A DNA stretch of 47,617 bases from positions 1 to 47,617 of the forward strand of contig DCHI01000019.1 of assembly GCA_002314795.1 (NCBI GenBank). The letters are read 5' to 3'. Below, piece by piece: positions 39,705-47,616 of this stretch. Below the pieces are notes generated by a model. The model was not told where the DNA came from. It ran no database searches and saw only the letters and a program-made list of their open reading frames with translations. Position 1 is the first letter of the stretch; every line of letters starts with the position of its first letter. Source of the DNA: Bacteroidales bacterium UBA1756. GTDB lineage: Bacteria; Bacteroidota; Bacteroidia; Bacteroidales; WCHB1-69. The position numbers were made by a program, and so were the translations under genes.

Positions 39705-41261
39705 TTAGAACGGAAATCCTCCAAGGCCGGTGCTGTCCGAATCATTGTTGAAGGAGGCGGGCAGCGTAATGGTAGAGGATGATGAATCTTCTATGTTTGG
39801 TGAAAGTCCGGCACTGGCGGAGTCTAACATAATATCGTTTTCTATGACGTCGGCAAATTTTGTGAACTGGGCGTCGAAGCGAACCCGGACGTCGGCTGTA
39901 CTTCCGTGACGGTTTTTCGCGATTTGGATTTCAGCTTTCCCTTGCGATGGTGTTCCGTCTGCAAAAGTTTCAAGTTTGTAATACTCAGGACGATAGATGA
40001 ACATAACTTGGTCCGCATCTTGCTCGATAGAACCGGATTCACGAAGGTCGGACAGTTGGGGACGCTTGTCGCCGCCACGTTGTTCCACTTGTCGTGACAA
40101 CTGGGAAAGAGCAATCACTGGCACATTCAAATCCTTGGCTAACGCCTTGAGTGAGCGGGAGATTAAGCTGATTTCTTGTTCGCGGTTTCCGTTGCGGCCT
40201 TTGTCTCCTTCATTGGAGGCCTGCATCAACTGAAGGTAGTCGATGATGATGAGGTCGATGTCGTATTTGTGTTTCAGACGGCGGCACTTGGCACGAAGGT
40301 CGAAGATGGAAAGTCCTGGCGTGTCGTCAATGATAAGTTTGTCAGTTTTAAGTACTTGCATAACACTCATCAACTGTTCCCACTCGACGCCGTCCAAGCG
40401 TGCTTTGGAGATTTTGTCGGAAGAGATACCGGACTCGATAGCGAAAAGGCGGTGTGCCAACTGTGAGGCGGACATTTCCAGGGAGAAAAGGGCAACACTT
40501 TTTTTGAAGTCGATGGCGGCATTACGAGCGACGGAAAGTACGAAAGAGGTTTTACCCATACCCGGACGTGCAGCGAGAATGATGAGGTCGGAGTTCTGCC
40601 AACCGCCGATTTTTTCGTCGATGGCCATAATGCCGGTGGGTACGCCGTTGAAACCGGAGTCCATCTTCTGAATCTGCACGATTTCTTCCAAGGCCTGATC
40701 TACAACCGTTTTCAGTTCCTTGCTCTCGCGGCTGAAGTTGCCATCTACAATATTGAAAAGGTCCGATTCGGCGGTGTCCAAAAGTTCGAGAACGTCTTTG
40801 GGGTCGTCGTAAGCTTTTTTGCTGATGTCACCGCAGATGGAAATGAGCTGGCGTAGGACGTAGCGCTCGCGGACGATGCGGGCGTGGTACTCGATGTTTG
40901 CAGAAGAAGCCACATTGTTCGTCAGTGAAGCCAAATAGGAGAGTCCTCCAGCTGTTTCCAACTTTTTCTCTTTACGCAGCCAGTCCGAAACGGTCAGCAA
41001 ATCAATGGGTTGATTGGCTTGAAAAAGCATCTGAGCGGCACGGTAAATCTCCTGGTGCTGTTCTTTGTAAAACATATCCGGCAAGAGTGCATTGACCACA
41101 TTTGTAATGGCATCTTTGTCCAACATCAGTGCTCCTAAAACGGCTTGTTCGAATTCAATTGCCTGTGGTGGAATTTTTCCCACATTCCCTAATGCGGATT
41201 CAATAGTTTGGTACGAAAATCGGGTGCCGGTTCTTGTTTCAGTTTTTTGCTCTTCTGCCAT
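39705..41261 (-). CDS. dnaB: Replicative DNA helicase DnaB
   Basis: A 518-residue hexameric helicase that unwinds the fork 5' to 3'. Start at the ATG at 41261 (MAEEQKTET), since the extension upstream begins from TTG. N-terminal domain with PPQAIEFEQAVLGALMLD and primase-interacting region; RecA-like core with Walker A ARPGMGKTS (about 231-239), Walker B LIIIDYLQLM (about 352-361), and arginine-finger region LSQLSRQVEQRGGDKRPQLSDLRESGSIEQDADQV split over neighbouring blocks; a Ser/Thr-rich C-terminal tail. No intein. First gene of the leftward block dnaB-smpB-recR-transporter-methyltransferase. Confidence 0.97.
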   Translation of the reverse strand: MAEEQKTETRTGTRFSYQTIESALGNVGKIPPQAIEFEQAVLGALMLDKDAITNVVNALLPDMFYKEQHQEIYRAAQMLFQANQPIDLLTVSDWLRKEKKLETAGGLSYLASLTNNVASSANIEYHARIVRERYVLRQLISICGDISKKAYDDPKDVLELLDTAESDLFNIVDGNFSRESKELKTVVDQALEEIVQIQKMDSGFNGVPTGIMAIDEKIGGWQNSDLIILAARPGMGKTSFVLSVARNAAIDFKKSVALFSLEMSASQLAHRLFAIESGISSDKISKARLDGVEWEQLMSVMQVLKTDKLIIDDTPGLSIFDLRAKCRRLKHKYDIDLIIIDYLQLMQASNEGDKGRNGNREQEISLISRSLKALAKDLNVPVIALSQLSRQVEQRGGDKRPQLSDLRESGSIEQDADQVMFIYRPEYYKLETFADGTPSQGKAEIQIAKNRHGSTADVRVRFDAQFTKFADVIENDIMLDSASAGLSPNIEDSSSSTITLPASFNNDSDSTGLGGFPF

Positions 41262-41330
41262 TGCGTAAATGATTAGTGGGTTGATTATCAACCTGTTGTA
41301 GTAAAGATAAATCTGTTACGATTGATGTTG

Positions 41331-41338
41331 CAAAGATA
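41331..41338 (-). promoter_or_regulatory. -7 promoter element for dnaB block
   Basis: Minus-strand TATCTTTG followed by CA, 70 bases before the dnaB ATG. Confidence 0.65.
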
Positions 41339-41414
41339 CAACGAAAAACAGTATTTGAAGTGCCGAAAGGGTGTTTTTTGCGGCGTTTTTTCAACTAAAT
41401 GCCGTCTCCTTGTA

Positions 41415-44400
41415 TCAATTCTTTACGACTTTTATCAACATTTTATCAACATTTTTCCCCTCTTTATGGATGATTTCTAAAAAATAAATGCCAGCAGAAA
41501 AGCGACTCATTTCAATTTTTTCAGTGGGATTTTTCATCCAAAAATCAGAAAGAATTTTTCCGGAAGCTTCAATCAGCCTAATTTCGCAATAATGTGAAAA
41601 TGTTTCTTTGGTACTGATAATTAATGTTTTAGAAACCGGATTGGGAAATACAGAAACGAAATTGTCCATCGGGATTGTTACTCCATTGGTCTCGTTTGAA
41701 AGAAGATGCAGGATTAGTATGCTGTCGCATCCGTCCGTGGCCATCCGTCTGAAGGTGACTTGCAACGGCAGTTCGGTCCCGGATAGAAACATCGTGTCGG
41801 CTAAGGGGTAATAGTAGGGGAATTCGGTTTCTGCTATTACGATGGTGTCGTGGATTACGTACGAAGGAAGCACGTTCAGCCGAATCACGACTAAACTATC
41901 TGTCCCATAGTGATTTGTAAGATGTAATGTGTCCGTTCCCGCGTCGTTGAAAGTCACGTCGTACCAATGAAATGGCAGCTCGTCTTGACAAATCGTCTGT
42001 TCCAAAAATGAGATATCGACCTCTCTCACAATAAGTTCAAGATGTATCGTGATGATGCAGCCGCCGAATGATAATTGTCGCACGGTATCCGAACCTGCCT
42101 CGTAAAAAGTTTTTCCATACCACTCGTATGGAAGTTGGTTCGGCGTGACGTATTGGGTTTCGTAAATGTCATTTTCTTGTTCGATGACTCGCATAACAAT
42201 AACGCTATCAAGTTGATAACGAGATAGTAATGTGGTTGTTTTTTGACTGGAATTTTCAAAGAGGGTGTTGTTCCAGACGATAGGGAAGTCGTAATCGCAC
42301 ACGACGCTGTCCAAGAAAGTGGTGTCAGGCCGTTGCGGATGGAACGGAAGTCCTGTAATGGTGATGTTGTCGAAGCGGGCGCTTCCGTTCCAATAGGTTC
42401 CTCCATCCAACGTGATTCTTAAAAAGATGGAATCTCGCCATTCTATTGGTTCAACATTTTGTAAATCAATATTTTGTAATACATAGTAACCGACGCGTTC
42501 TTCAGTAATCGTGTCGCTGGCGGGGAAATAGTTCTGTCCGTCCAAACTCCATTCCCAGAAATATTGACGCATTCCGGAACTTGTGGCACGGACGGCGTAC
42601 TGTAATTCTATGGCACGGTAGCCGATGGTGGAAAATTTCAGTACCATTTTTTTACCATTGTTATAATACCCCAAGGCGCTAAGTGCATTTCCGTAGATGG
42701 CGGAATCTCCGCGCGGATCGCCCAAGTAGGCGCCCCAATCTTCTTGAACTTCAAGGTCGTAGGTCCAATTGCTCGCTCCGCAACTTCCATTAAAAAGCAA
42801 GTCGCTTTCGTCGTGCTTCACGCCATAGTTCGCCGTGATGGTCCGTGCGCCGTTCGTCCCGAATGTCCCGTTGTCATAAAGTTCGTCAAATGTCCAAGCA
42901 GCAAGGACTTCACGTCCATCGGGCTCTTCACACTCATTGATGATTAAAAACAAGTTGTGCAGACGGTTACATCTCCCATTTACAAACTGAAATTCGTAGA
43001 TGTCGCTTTCGGTGCCGATTCCAAAAGTTGTATCGGCATATTCGTAATAGTAAGGAAGGTCTTGCTCGCAGATGGTGATTTCTTCGTAAGTTTCTGATAA
43101 TGAATTGACAGAAAGGGTGAGAGACAGAATGCTGTCGCATCCGGACGAAGAGGGGAGCGTAAACTCGTATCTTCCTAACGAATGAGTCTCTTCGTCAAAA
43201 ATGGTGTCTCCGGGAGCATAGTAGAAGGGAAGCTCTGTTTCACAAATAGAAAGCGTATCATACTGATAACAAGTTTCTTCTGGAATGGGTGTGAGCGGAC
43301 ATCCCGTATTCTCAAAGGTGAAAAAAGTGCCGTTAAATTGTGTCACGTCGGCTGTTGTGGCGGCGTAAAGTTCGTTCAACTCGTGGTCGTAGATTTTGAA
43401 ACTGTTTTGTCCGTCCGCACTTCCGGGAATCCAAACGCAGTGGATGGTTTCCGGTGGAAGTTGCAATTCAAAAACGTTCAGCCATCCTTCTCCGCACGGC
43501 AACTTGCTGAATGCAAGCAGGTTGCTCTCTTCGTCCTGGAACTCAATGTGGGCATTTCCGTCCCAGCCGTCGGAATAGACATCAAACATCTCCACGGTGA
43601 CGGGACAGTATTGTCCGATGAACGCCTTCGCTTTGGCCGCCAGTCCGTTACCCGCCTCTGTGACGGCAAAAATGCGGTATTCGTATTTCCGATTGGCGGG
43701 AATGGTGTTGTCCACCCACGTTTGCCACTCGCCCGCGGCTGGATTGGAAATGGTGTGGACAGTGTTCCCGTTTCTTTGGATGATGATGGCCGTGAGTGTA
43801 ACAGTTTGGTTGCTAATGTCAGATGTGGGATTCCGCCACGTCAAAGTCGCTCGGAGGCGTCCGGCGGTGTCGGGCGAAATGGAAAAGTCTTGCGGGGCGC
43901 GTACGAGTCGGGGAGTGAAAACCGCTTGTACGGAATCTTCACCAAAGACCAATTCCGCCAATTCGGGGTAGTCGATGTACGGGTTTCGGTTGTGTTGAAA
44001 ATCGCTGTAAATGATGTTGTTACGGTTTATTTCCTTGCTGCTGACGGTATCGTTACGGCTCCATTTCAGCATCATATCGGTGGCCCAGGGACGGAGTTGT
44101 GAGCGGACTGTCATCGCGTACGAATCGGCAAAATCTTCATCTTCAAACATATAGCACGTTGCGATGTAGAAAAAGCCGCGGGCAATGTCGCCTTTGTATT
44201 GGTCAACGGGTTCGTAGGCAATGCCGCAGTTGGACGTCATATCCTCGCCCACAAAGTAGTTGTAGCCGAGCCGAGCTCCGTTTTCAAACCAGCGGGTGGT
44301 CCAATCTTCATCGTCTGGAACTTCCCCGTAGGGATTGTTGTTGCGGCGTCCGTTCACCCAGCCATCCACCGGATAGATGTGGAAAATGTCTGACATCAGC

Positions 44401-44792
44401 GGGGTTTCGGAGTATCCCATCCAGCTTTGGCAGAAGGTATGTTCCTGCTGTGTTCCGCCGGTACATTCTCCGGAGCCGGAGATGTGTCCGTCTTCCCACG
44501 GGATGAAATTGCAGTTGCTGTAGATGTCCCAGACGTATCCGTCCGGACGAATGTCTGTTGTGCGAAAAGCGTGCCACAGTCCGCCAGGATAGTCGCCGCC
44601 ATATATTAATATGGTATGTGGACGGATGATTCCCGAGAGTGCGGCTTGTAGTTCCCGCCCCGATTTTCCCTCGGCTGCGCTATAATAGTTGGCGGGAATT
44701 TGCCCCCACAGCACATCTCCGTAGAAGGAAAAAAGGCACAAGAAAAATACTAACGTGCTTGTTTTTAATCTGTTGAAAATATTTTTTAACAT
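41415..44792 (-). CDS. Giant T9SS-secreted endonuclease I family DNase with repeats
   Basis: An 1125-residue exported nuclease, paralogous to the one at 767-3016. Signal peptide 1-30. Residues 31-290: endonuclease I domain with QQEHTFCQSWM (Glu117, general-base His118; the usual Pro is Cys), WVNGRRNNNPYG (146-156) and EPVDQYKGDIARGFFYIA. Residues about 296-392: fibronectin III. 395-500: a domain with DVYSDGWDG, as in several secreted Bacteroidetes proteins. 508-620: two copies of a 50-60-residue repeat (IC-x-x-ELP(F/Y)YY ... GCDSI). 629-815: WTF jelly-roll-like module. 824-1034: four more repeat copies. 1046-1125: type A sorting domain (VFPNPVSKTLIIS). Catalytic residues are present, so it should be an active surface or secreted DNase; repeats probably serve as stalk or binding units. 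Confidence 0.93.
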   Translation of the reverse strand: MLKNIFNRLKTSTLVFFLCLFSFYGDVLWGQIPANYYSAAEGKSGRELQAALSGIIRPHTILIYGGDYPGGLWHAFRTTDIRPDGYVWDIYSNCNFIPWEDGHISGSGECTGGTQQEHTFCQSWMGYSETPLMSDIFHIYPVDGWVNGRRNNNPYGEVPDDEDWTTRWFENGARLGYNYFVGEDMTSNCGIAYEPVDQYKGDIARGFFYIATCYMFEDEDFADSYAMTVRSQLRPWATDMMLKWSRNDTVSSKEINRNNIIYSDFQHNRNPYIDYPELAELVFGEDSVQAVFTPRLVRAPQDFSISPDTAGRLRATLTWRNPTSDISNQTVTLTAIIIQRNGNTVHTISNPAAGEWQTWVDNTIPANRKYEYRIFAVTEAGNGLAAKAKAFIGQYCPVTVEMFDVYSDGWDGNAHIEFQDEESNLLAFSKLPCGEGWLNVFELQLPPETIHCVWIPGSADGQNSFKIYDHELNELYAATTADVTQFNGTFFTFENTGCPLTPIPEETCYQYDTLSICETELPFYYAPGDTIFDEETHSLGRYEFTLPSSSGCDSILSLTLSVNSLSETYEEITICEQDLPYYYEYADTTFGIGTESDIYEFQFVNGRCNRLHNLFLIINECEEPDGREVLAAWTFDELYDNGTFGTNGARTITANYGVKHDESDLLFNGSCGASNWTYDLEVQEDWGAYLGDPRGDSAIYGNALSALGYYNNGKKMVLKFSTIGYRAIELQYAVRATSSGMRQYFWEWSLDGQNYFPASDTITEERVGYYVLQNIDLQNVEPIEWRDSIFLRITLDGGTYWNGSARFDNITITGLPFHPQRPDTTFLDSVVCDYDFPIVWNNTLFENSSQKTTTLLSRYQLDSVIVMRVIEQENDIYETQYVTPNQLPYEWYGKTFYEAGSDTVRQLSFGGCIITIHLELIVREVDISFLEQTICQDELPFHWYDVTFNDAGTDTLHLTNHYGTDSLVVIRLNVLPSYVIHDTIVIAETEFPYYYPLADTMFLSGTELPLQVTFRRMATDGCDSILILHLLSNETNGVTIPMDNFVSVFPNPVSKTLIISTKETFSHYCEIRLIEASGKILSDFWMKNPTEKIEMSRFSAGIYFLEIIHKEGKNVDKMLIKVVKN
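41691..43271 (-). repeat. Six copies of a 50-60-residue protein repeat in two blocks
   Basis: Within the giant endonuclease, residues 508-620 (two copies) and 824-1034 (four copies) flank the WTF module. The unit reads roughly T-(I/V)-C-x-x-(E/D)-L-P-(F/Y)-x-(W/Y) ... D-(T/S)-x-F ... (G-C)-D-S-(I/L)-x-x-L-x-L-x-V. The last copies have lost one or both cysteines (DYDFPIVW, NQLPYEWYG). Single copies of the unit also lie in the first endonuclease and the choice-of-anchor L protein. Confidence 0.7.
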
Positions 44793-44817
44793 CCGTTTCC
44801 ATCAGGATTGACGAGTG

Positions 44818-44825
44818 CAAATGTA
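44818..44825 (-). promoter_or_regulatory. -7 promoter element for giant endonuclease gene
   Basis: Minus-strand TACATTTG followed by CA, 26 bases before the ATG at 44792. Confidence 0.55.
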
Positions 44826-44889
44826 CTACCAAAAAGTAAATTTTGCTAATATTTTTCAAATTTATTTTGTGAGTGACTGCTGATTTGCG

Positions 44890-44909
44890 GAATTAAGTGT
44901 ACCTTTGCA
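44890..44909 (+). promoter_or_regulatory. Promoter block before toxin-antitoxin pair
   Basis: A 20-base block with -7 element TACCTTTG (44900-44907), 30 bases before the antitoxin ATG. The very same 20 bases recur at 45434-45453. Confidence 0.7.
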
Positions 44910-44938
44910 GCCCCGAAAGTAAAACATAGAGGCATATT

Positions 44939-45142
44939 ATGGAAACAATTACATTGCAGTATGATGCTATGAATCAGGAGGCACAATCCCTGATTCAGTT
45001 GATTGAAGAATCAGGACTTTTTTTAATCCTAAAAGATGACGTCCCGAATGATTTGACAATCAAGGCCATCAACGAGGCCAAGGAAGGAAAAACTTTCAAA
45101 GCAAAAAAAGTTCAAGATATGATTAACTATCTGATATCTTGA
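44939..45142 (+). CDS. Putative type II antitoxin (67 aa)
   Basis: A 67-residue acidic protein placed directly before a YafQ-type toxin gene, with a single base between stop and next ATG, the usual order of such pairs. The start METITLQYDAMNQEAQSLIQ looks like the short beta-strand-plus-helix of small RelB/DUF2683-type antitoxins, and the C-terminal part (FKAKKVQDMINYLIS) would be the toxin-wrapping helix. It should neutralise the toxin and, through its N-terminus, may repress the promoter. The identity rests largely on gene position. Confidence 0.75.
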   Translation: METITLQYDAMNQEAQSLIQLIEESGLFLILKDDVPNDLTIKAINEAKEGKTFKAKKVQDMINYLIS

Positions 45143-45143
45143 T

Positions 45144-45416
45144 ATGTATACTTTAGAGTCAACGAATCAATTCAAAAAAGACTTTAAGTCACTATCTTCT
45201 CAGGATGCTGAAAAGGTAATTGTTGCATTGAATATTTTGGCCGAAACGGGGACTTTGCCGCGAATTCCATATCTTACGCATAAATTAAAGGGCGACTATG
45301 CTGGAAATTTTGAAGCCCATCTTCGCCCGAACTTGTTGCTGATATGGTATGAAATATGTGACAATACGATCAAATTAATCAGAGTCGGGAGTCATACGAA
45401 GTTGTTCAAACAATAG
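45144..45416 (+). CDS. YafQ-family mRNA interferase toxin (RelE/ParE fold)
   Basis: A 90-residue toxin of the YafQ type: FKKDFKSLSSQDAEKV, HKLKGDYAGNFEAHL, and the tail LIRVGSHTKLFKQ. In E. coli YafQ the active-site residues are His50, His63, Asp67, His87 and Phe91. Aligned by eye these are His46, His59, Asn63 (Asp lost), His84 and Phe88 here, so one acid is replaced. Such toxins cut mRNA at the ribosome when the antitoxin is degraded. Coding begins one base after the antitoxin stop. The pair lies between the giant endonuclease and the metal-efflux genes and has no recombinase or other mobile gene beside it. Confidence 0.85.
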   Translation: MYTLESTNQFKKDFKSLSSQDAEKVIVALNILAETGTLPRIPYLTHKLKGDYAGNFEAHLRPNLLLIWYEICDNTIKLIRVGSHTKLFKQ

Positions 45417-45433
45417 GTAACTTAAAATTTCAA

Positions 45434-45453
45434 GAATTAAGTGTACCTTTGCA
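45434..45453 (+). promoter_or_regulatory. Promoter block before His-rich protein gene
   Basis: Identical over 20 bases to the block before the antitoxin, with -7 element TACCTTTG at 45444-45451, 20 bases before the ATG at 45472. Confidence 0.7.
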
Positions 45454-45471
45454 CCCGTTTTTTGGTAGAAA

Positions 45472-45912
45472 ATGATGAAGCAGAAAATTTCCGGTTGGTT
45501 CATTGCAGTGGCGCTACTTGTAGTGCTTTCTCATACCGCCTTACCGCATCATCATCACGGAAATATCGTTTGTTTCAACCCCAAATGCATTGAAACCTGC
45601 TGCTGCCATCACGAGCATCAGCACGATCACGAGCAGACGGCTCCGTCGTGTCAGTGCCATCATCACCACCATTCTTCCGACGAATGCGTTTTGTCGGCTC
45701 CTTTTTTGCTCGGTAGTGATGCCCGTGATATTTGTCAAAAGATTGTTTCTGATAAAGACTTGTTCTGTTTTGATTTTGCGGAAGTTGTTTCTGAAATCAT
45801 TCTCATTCAATTAGAATGTTCAGAAAATCACATCTTTAAGAATGACTCGCCGCCTGTCCCGACGGTTTACGCTCTTTCGTCGCGCGCTTTTAGGGCTCCA
45901 CCCGCCATTTAA
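45472..45912 (+). CDS. Exported His/Cys-rich protein, DUF6769-like
   Basis: A 146-residue protein with an N-terminal signal or anchor helix (about 8-25, GWFIAVALLVVLSHTALP). It is followed at once by metal-ligand clusters: HHHH (26-29), CFNPKCIETCCCHHEHQHDHE (34-53) and CQCHHHHH (60-67). The rest (70-146) is unremarkable and ends in a Pro-rich tail. It resembles the small His-rich proteins (DUF6769 type) that precede metal RND efflux genes in Bacteroidales. A role in binding copper, zinc or nickel in the periplasm, or handing it to the efflux adaptor downstream, is likely but not proven. A second ATG follows directly as the next codon. Confidence 0.75.
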   Translation: MMKQKISGWFIAVALLVVLSHTALPHHHHGNIVCFNPKCIETCCCHHEHQHDHEQTAPSCQCHHHHHSSDECVLSAPFLLGSDARDICQKIVSDKDLFCFDFAEVVSEIILIQLECSENHIFKNDSPPVPTVYALSSRAFRAPPAI

Positions 45913-45940
45913 TTTCTTTGTATTTCTTTTTTCGACAACT

Positions 45941-45993
45941 GCTTTTACTTGTAAAAGCGTCTGTTCGTTTGTCCATTTGTAATTTGGGCAAAC
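45941..45993 (+). promoter_or_regulatory. Two hairpins in the leader of the efflux adaptor gene
   Basis: GCTTTTAC/GTAAAAGC (45941-45958) and GTTTGTCC/GGGCAAAC (45967-45974, 45986-45993, one T-G) lie in the 117-base gap between the His-rich gene and the adaptor gene, ending 36 bases before its ATG. No T run follows either, so classical termination is unlikely. They may be a control structure or an RNA-processing site; no known riboswitch was recognised. Confidence 0.35.
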
Positions 45994-46029
45994 TATTGGT
46001 ATTTAGATTTTTATATTAGAATTATTTCA

Positions 46030-47553
46030 ATGAAAAAAATAGTTTTTATCCTTTTCTCAGTTCTGTTTTTGTTCGGAATCGCTGCTTGCAAACACGATCA
46101 TTCGCACGAGGAGGAGCACGACCATAGTGACTGCCATCATCACGACGCCGCTTTGCAGTTGGTTTCGTATGGTACTCATTTTGAAATTTATGCAGAAGCC
46201 ACACCTTTCTCCGTTGGAGAAGAGAGCGAATTGCTGACGCACGTGACGAAACTTTCTGATTTTAAACCACTTTCAGACGGAAAAGTCGTCGCTAAGCTGT
46301 CGGTCGGTGGCAAGTCGGTTTCCGTTTCTGCTTCCGTTTCTGAAACGAATGGAATTTTTCATCTGCACCTGACGCCCACAGTAGCGGGTGAGGGTTCGCT
46401 GACCTTTTACGTTCAAACGGATAGTCTGAAAGATACGTTATGTATTCAACCCATCAAGGTTTTTGCAGATGAGCACGAAGCGGCTCACGATGCAGAAGAA
46501 CACCAGATTAGCAGTGCGTCGGCCATTCAATTCACGAAGGAGAAATCCTGGCAGGTCGATTTCGCTACGGATTATCCTCACGTTCAATCGTTTGGACAAG
46601 TGATTCCTGTTGTAGCGCAAGTTCAGCCCGCCGTGGGTGATGAAGCAACCATTGTGGCAAAGGCTAATGGTATTTTAACATTTTCTTCGTCATCAATGGT
46701 GGAAGGTGCGTCCGTAACTAAAGGAACAACCGTCGCCACCATCGCTTTTGACGGTTTGCTGGATGATAATCTGACACTTCGTTTGGCAGAAGCCAAGAAT
46801 AATTATGAGACAGCAAAGCAAAATTATGAAAGAGCGAAAGGCTTGGTGGACAACAAGATAGTTTCGCAGCAGGAGTTTCTTGCCTTGAAAGCCGCATACG
46901 AAAATGCCAAGTTGGTTTATGAGAATTTGCGTAATGGAACAAACGGCTCCCGCGTTTCTGTTACAACACCGCTGGGCGGTTATATTAAGCAAATTCTGGT
47001 TCAAAACGGCTCCTATGTTTCAGTTGGACAACCGATTATGGTTGTGTCTCAGAATCACAACCTGATATTGAAGGCCGAAGTTCCGCTACGCTTTGCGAAT
47101 GTATTATCTTCTGTGACGGATGCGACGATTGAAAATCCTTCCACTCACGAAGTCAGTACGTTGTCGGAGTTGGGCGGAAGCGTCTTATCTCGTGGCAGTG
47201 TCGTTTCTGCTGACAATTTTATGCTTCCCGTCTCATTGGAAATCAACAAGTTGTCAGGATATACGCCTGGCGCTTTTACGAAAGTTTGGCTGCAAGCTTT
47301 TGGCTCGAATCAGGCCTTGGTCATTCCCAAAAAAGCGTTGATTGAAGAACAAGGGAATTACTACGTTTTTGTCCAGCTGACGCCGGAACAATTTGAAAAA
47401 AAGCAAGTTACTATTGGTGCGACGGATGGTATTTCTGTGGAAGTACTTTCCGGCTTGACCACGACGCAGCGTATTGTCACGAAAGGGGCTGTGCTTGTAA
47501 AACTGGCTAAGAGCTCCGGAGCCCTCGATCCACACGCCGGCCATATCCACTAA
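46030..47553 (+). CDS. RND metal-efflux periplasmic adaptor lipoprotein (CusB/CzcB-like)
   Basis: A 507-residue lipoprotein (lipobox GIAAC, Cys20), directly followed by a His-rich stretch (HDHSHEEEHDHSDCHHHDA, 22-40). Residues 42-150 are an extra beta domain (YGTHFEIYAEATPFSVGE...) found in heavy-metal adaptors, followed by DEHEAAHDAEEHQ. From about 160 on is the HlyD/RND adaptor: barrel-sandwich halves (VAKANGILTFSSSSMVEGASV; TTPLGGYIKQILVQNGSYVSVGQ) flanking a long coiled coil (about 242-310, LRLAEAKNNYETAKQNYERAK), then the beta-barrel and membrane-proximal domains. The protein ends DPHAGHIH. The pump (CusA/CzcA) and outer-membrane channel genes would be expected just beyond the window. 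Metal specificity is open. Confidence 0.9.
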   Translation: MKKIVFILFSVLFLFGIAACKHDHSHEEEHDHSDCHHHDAALQLVSYGTHFEIYAEATPFSVGEESELLTHVTKLSDFKPLSDGKVVAKLSVGGKSVSVSASVSETNGIFHLHLTPTVAGEGSLTFYVQTDSLKDTLCIQPIKVFADEHEAAHDAEEHQISSASAIQFTKEKSWQVDFATDYPHVQSFGQVIPVVAQVQPAVGDEATIVAKANGILTFSSSSMVEGASVTKGTTVATIAFDGLLDDNLTLRLAEAKNNYETAKQNYERAKGLVDNKIVSQQEFLALKAAYENAKLVYENLRNGTNGSRVSVTTPLGGYIKQILVQNGSYVSVGQPIMVVSQNHNLILKAEVPLRFANVLSSVTDATIENPSTHEVSTLSELGGSVLSRGSVVSADNFMLPVSLEINKLSGYTPGAFTKVWLQAFGSNQALVIPKKALIEEQGNYYVFVQLTPEQFEKKQVTIGATDGISVEVLSGLTTTQRIVTKGAVLVKLAKSSGALDPHAGHIH

Positions 47554-47616
47554 CCTTACAAACCTTAAGAACTTTATAAACTTTACAAACTTTATGAACT
47601 TTATGAACTTTACAAA
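47554..47616. repeat. Seven tandem copies of a 9-bp unit
   Basis: Seven head-to-tail copies of CYTTAYRAA-like units (CCTTACAAA, CCTTAAGAA, CTTTATAAA, CTTTACAAA, CTTTATGAA twice, CTTTACAAA) begin at the stop codon of the efflux adaptor gene and run to the window edge, where the array may go on. Confidence 0.9.

Noticed and set aside
43182..44102. A 306-codon plus-strand frame opposite the giant endonuclease
   Set aside because: Antisense shadow of a well-supported gene, no recognisable domains, no promoter element.
41415..45416. Secreted DNase plus toxin-antitoxin pair as a contact-dependent or anti-phage system
   Set aside because: The DNase has its own promoter on the other strand, a T9SS signal and no immunity gene; the two units look independent.
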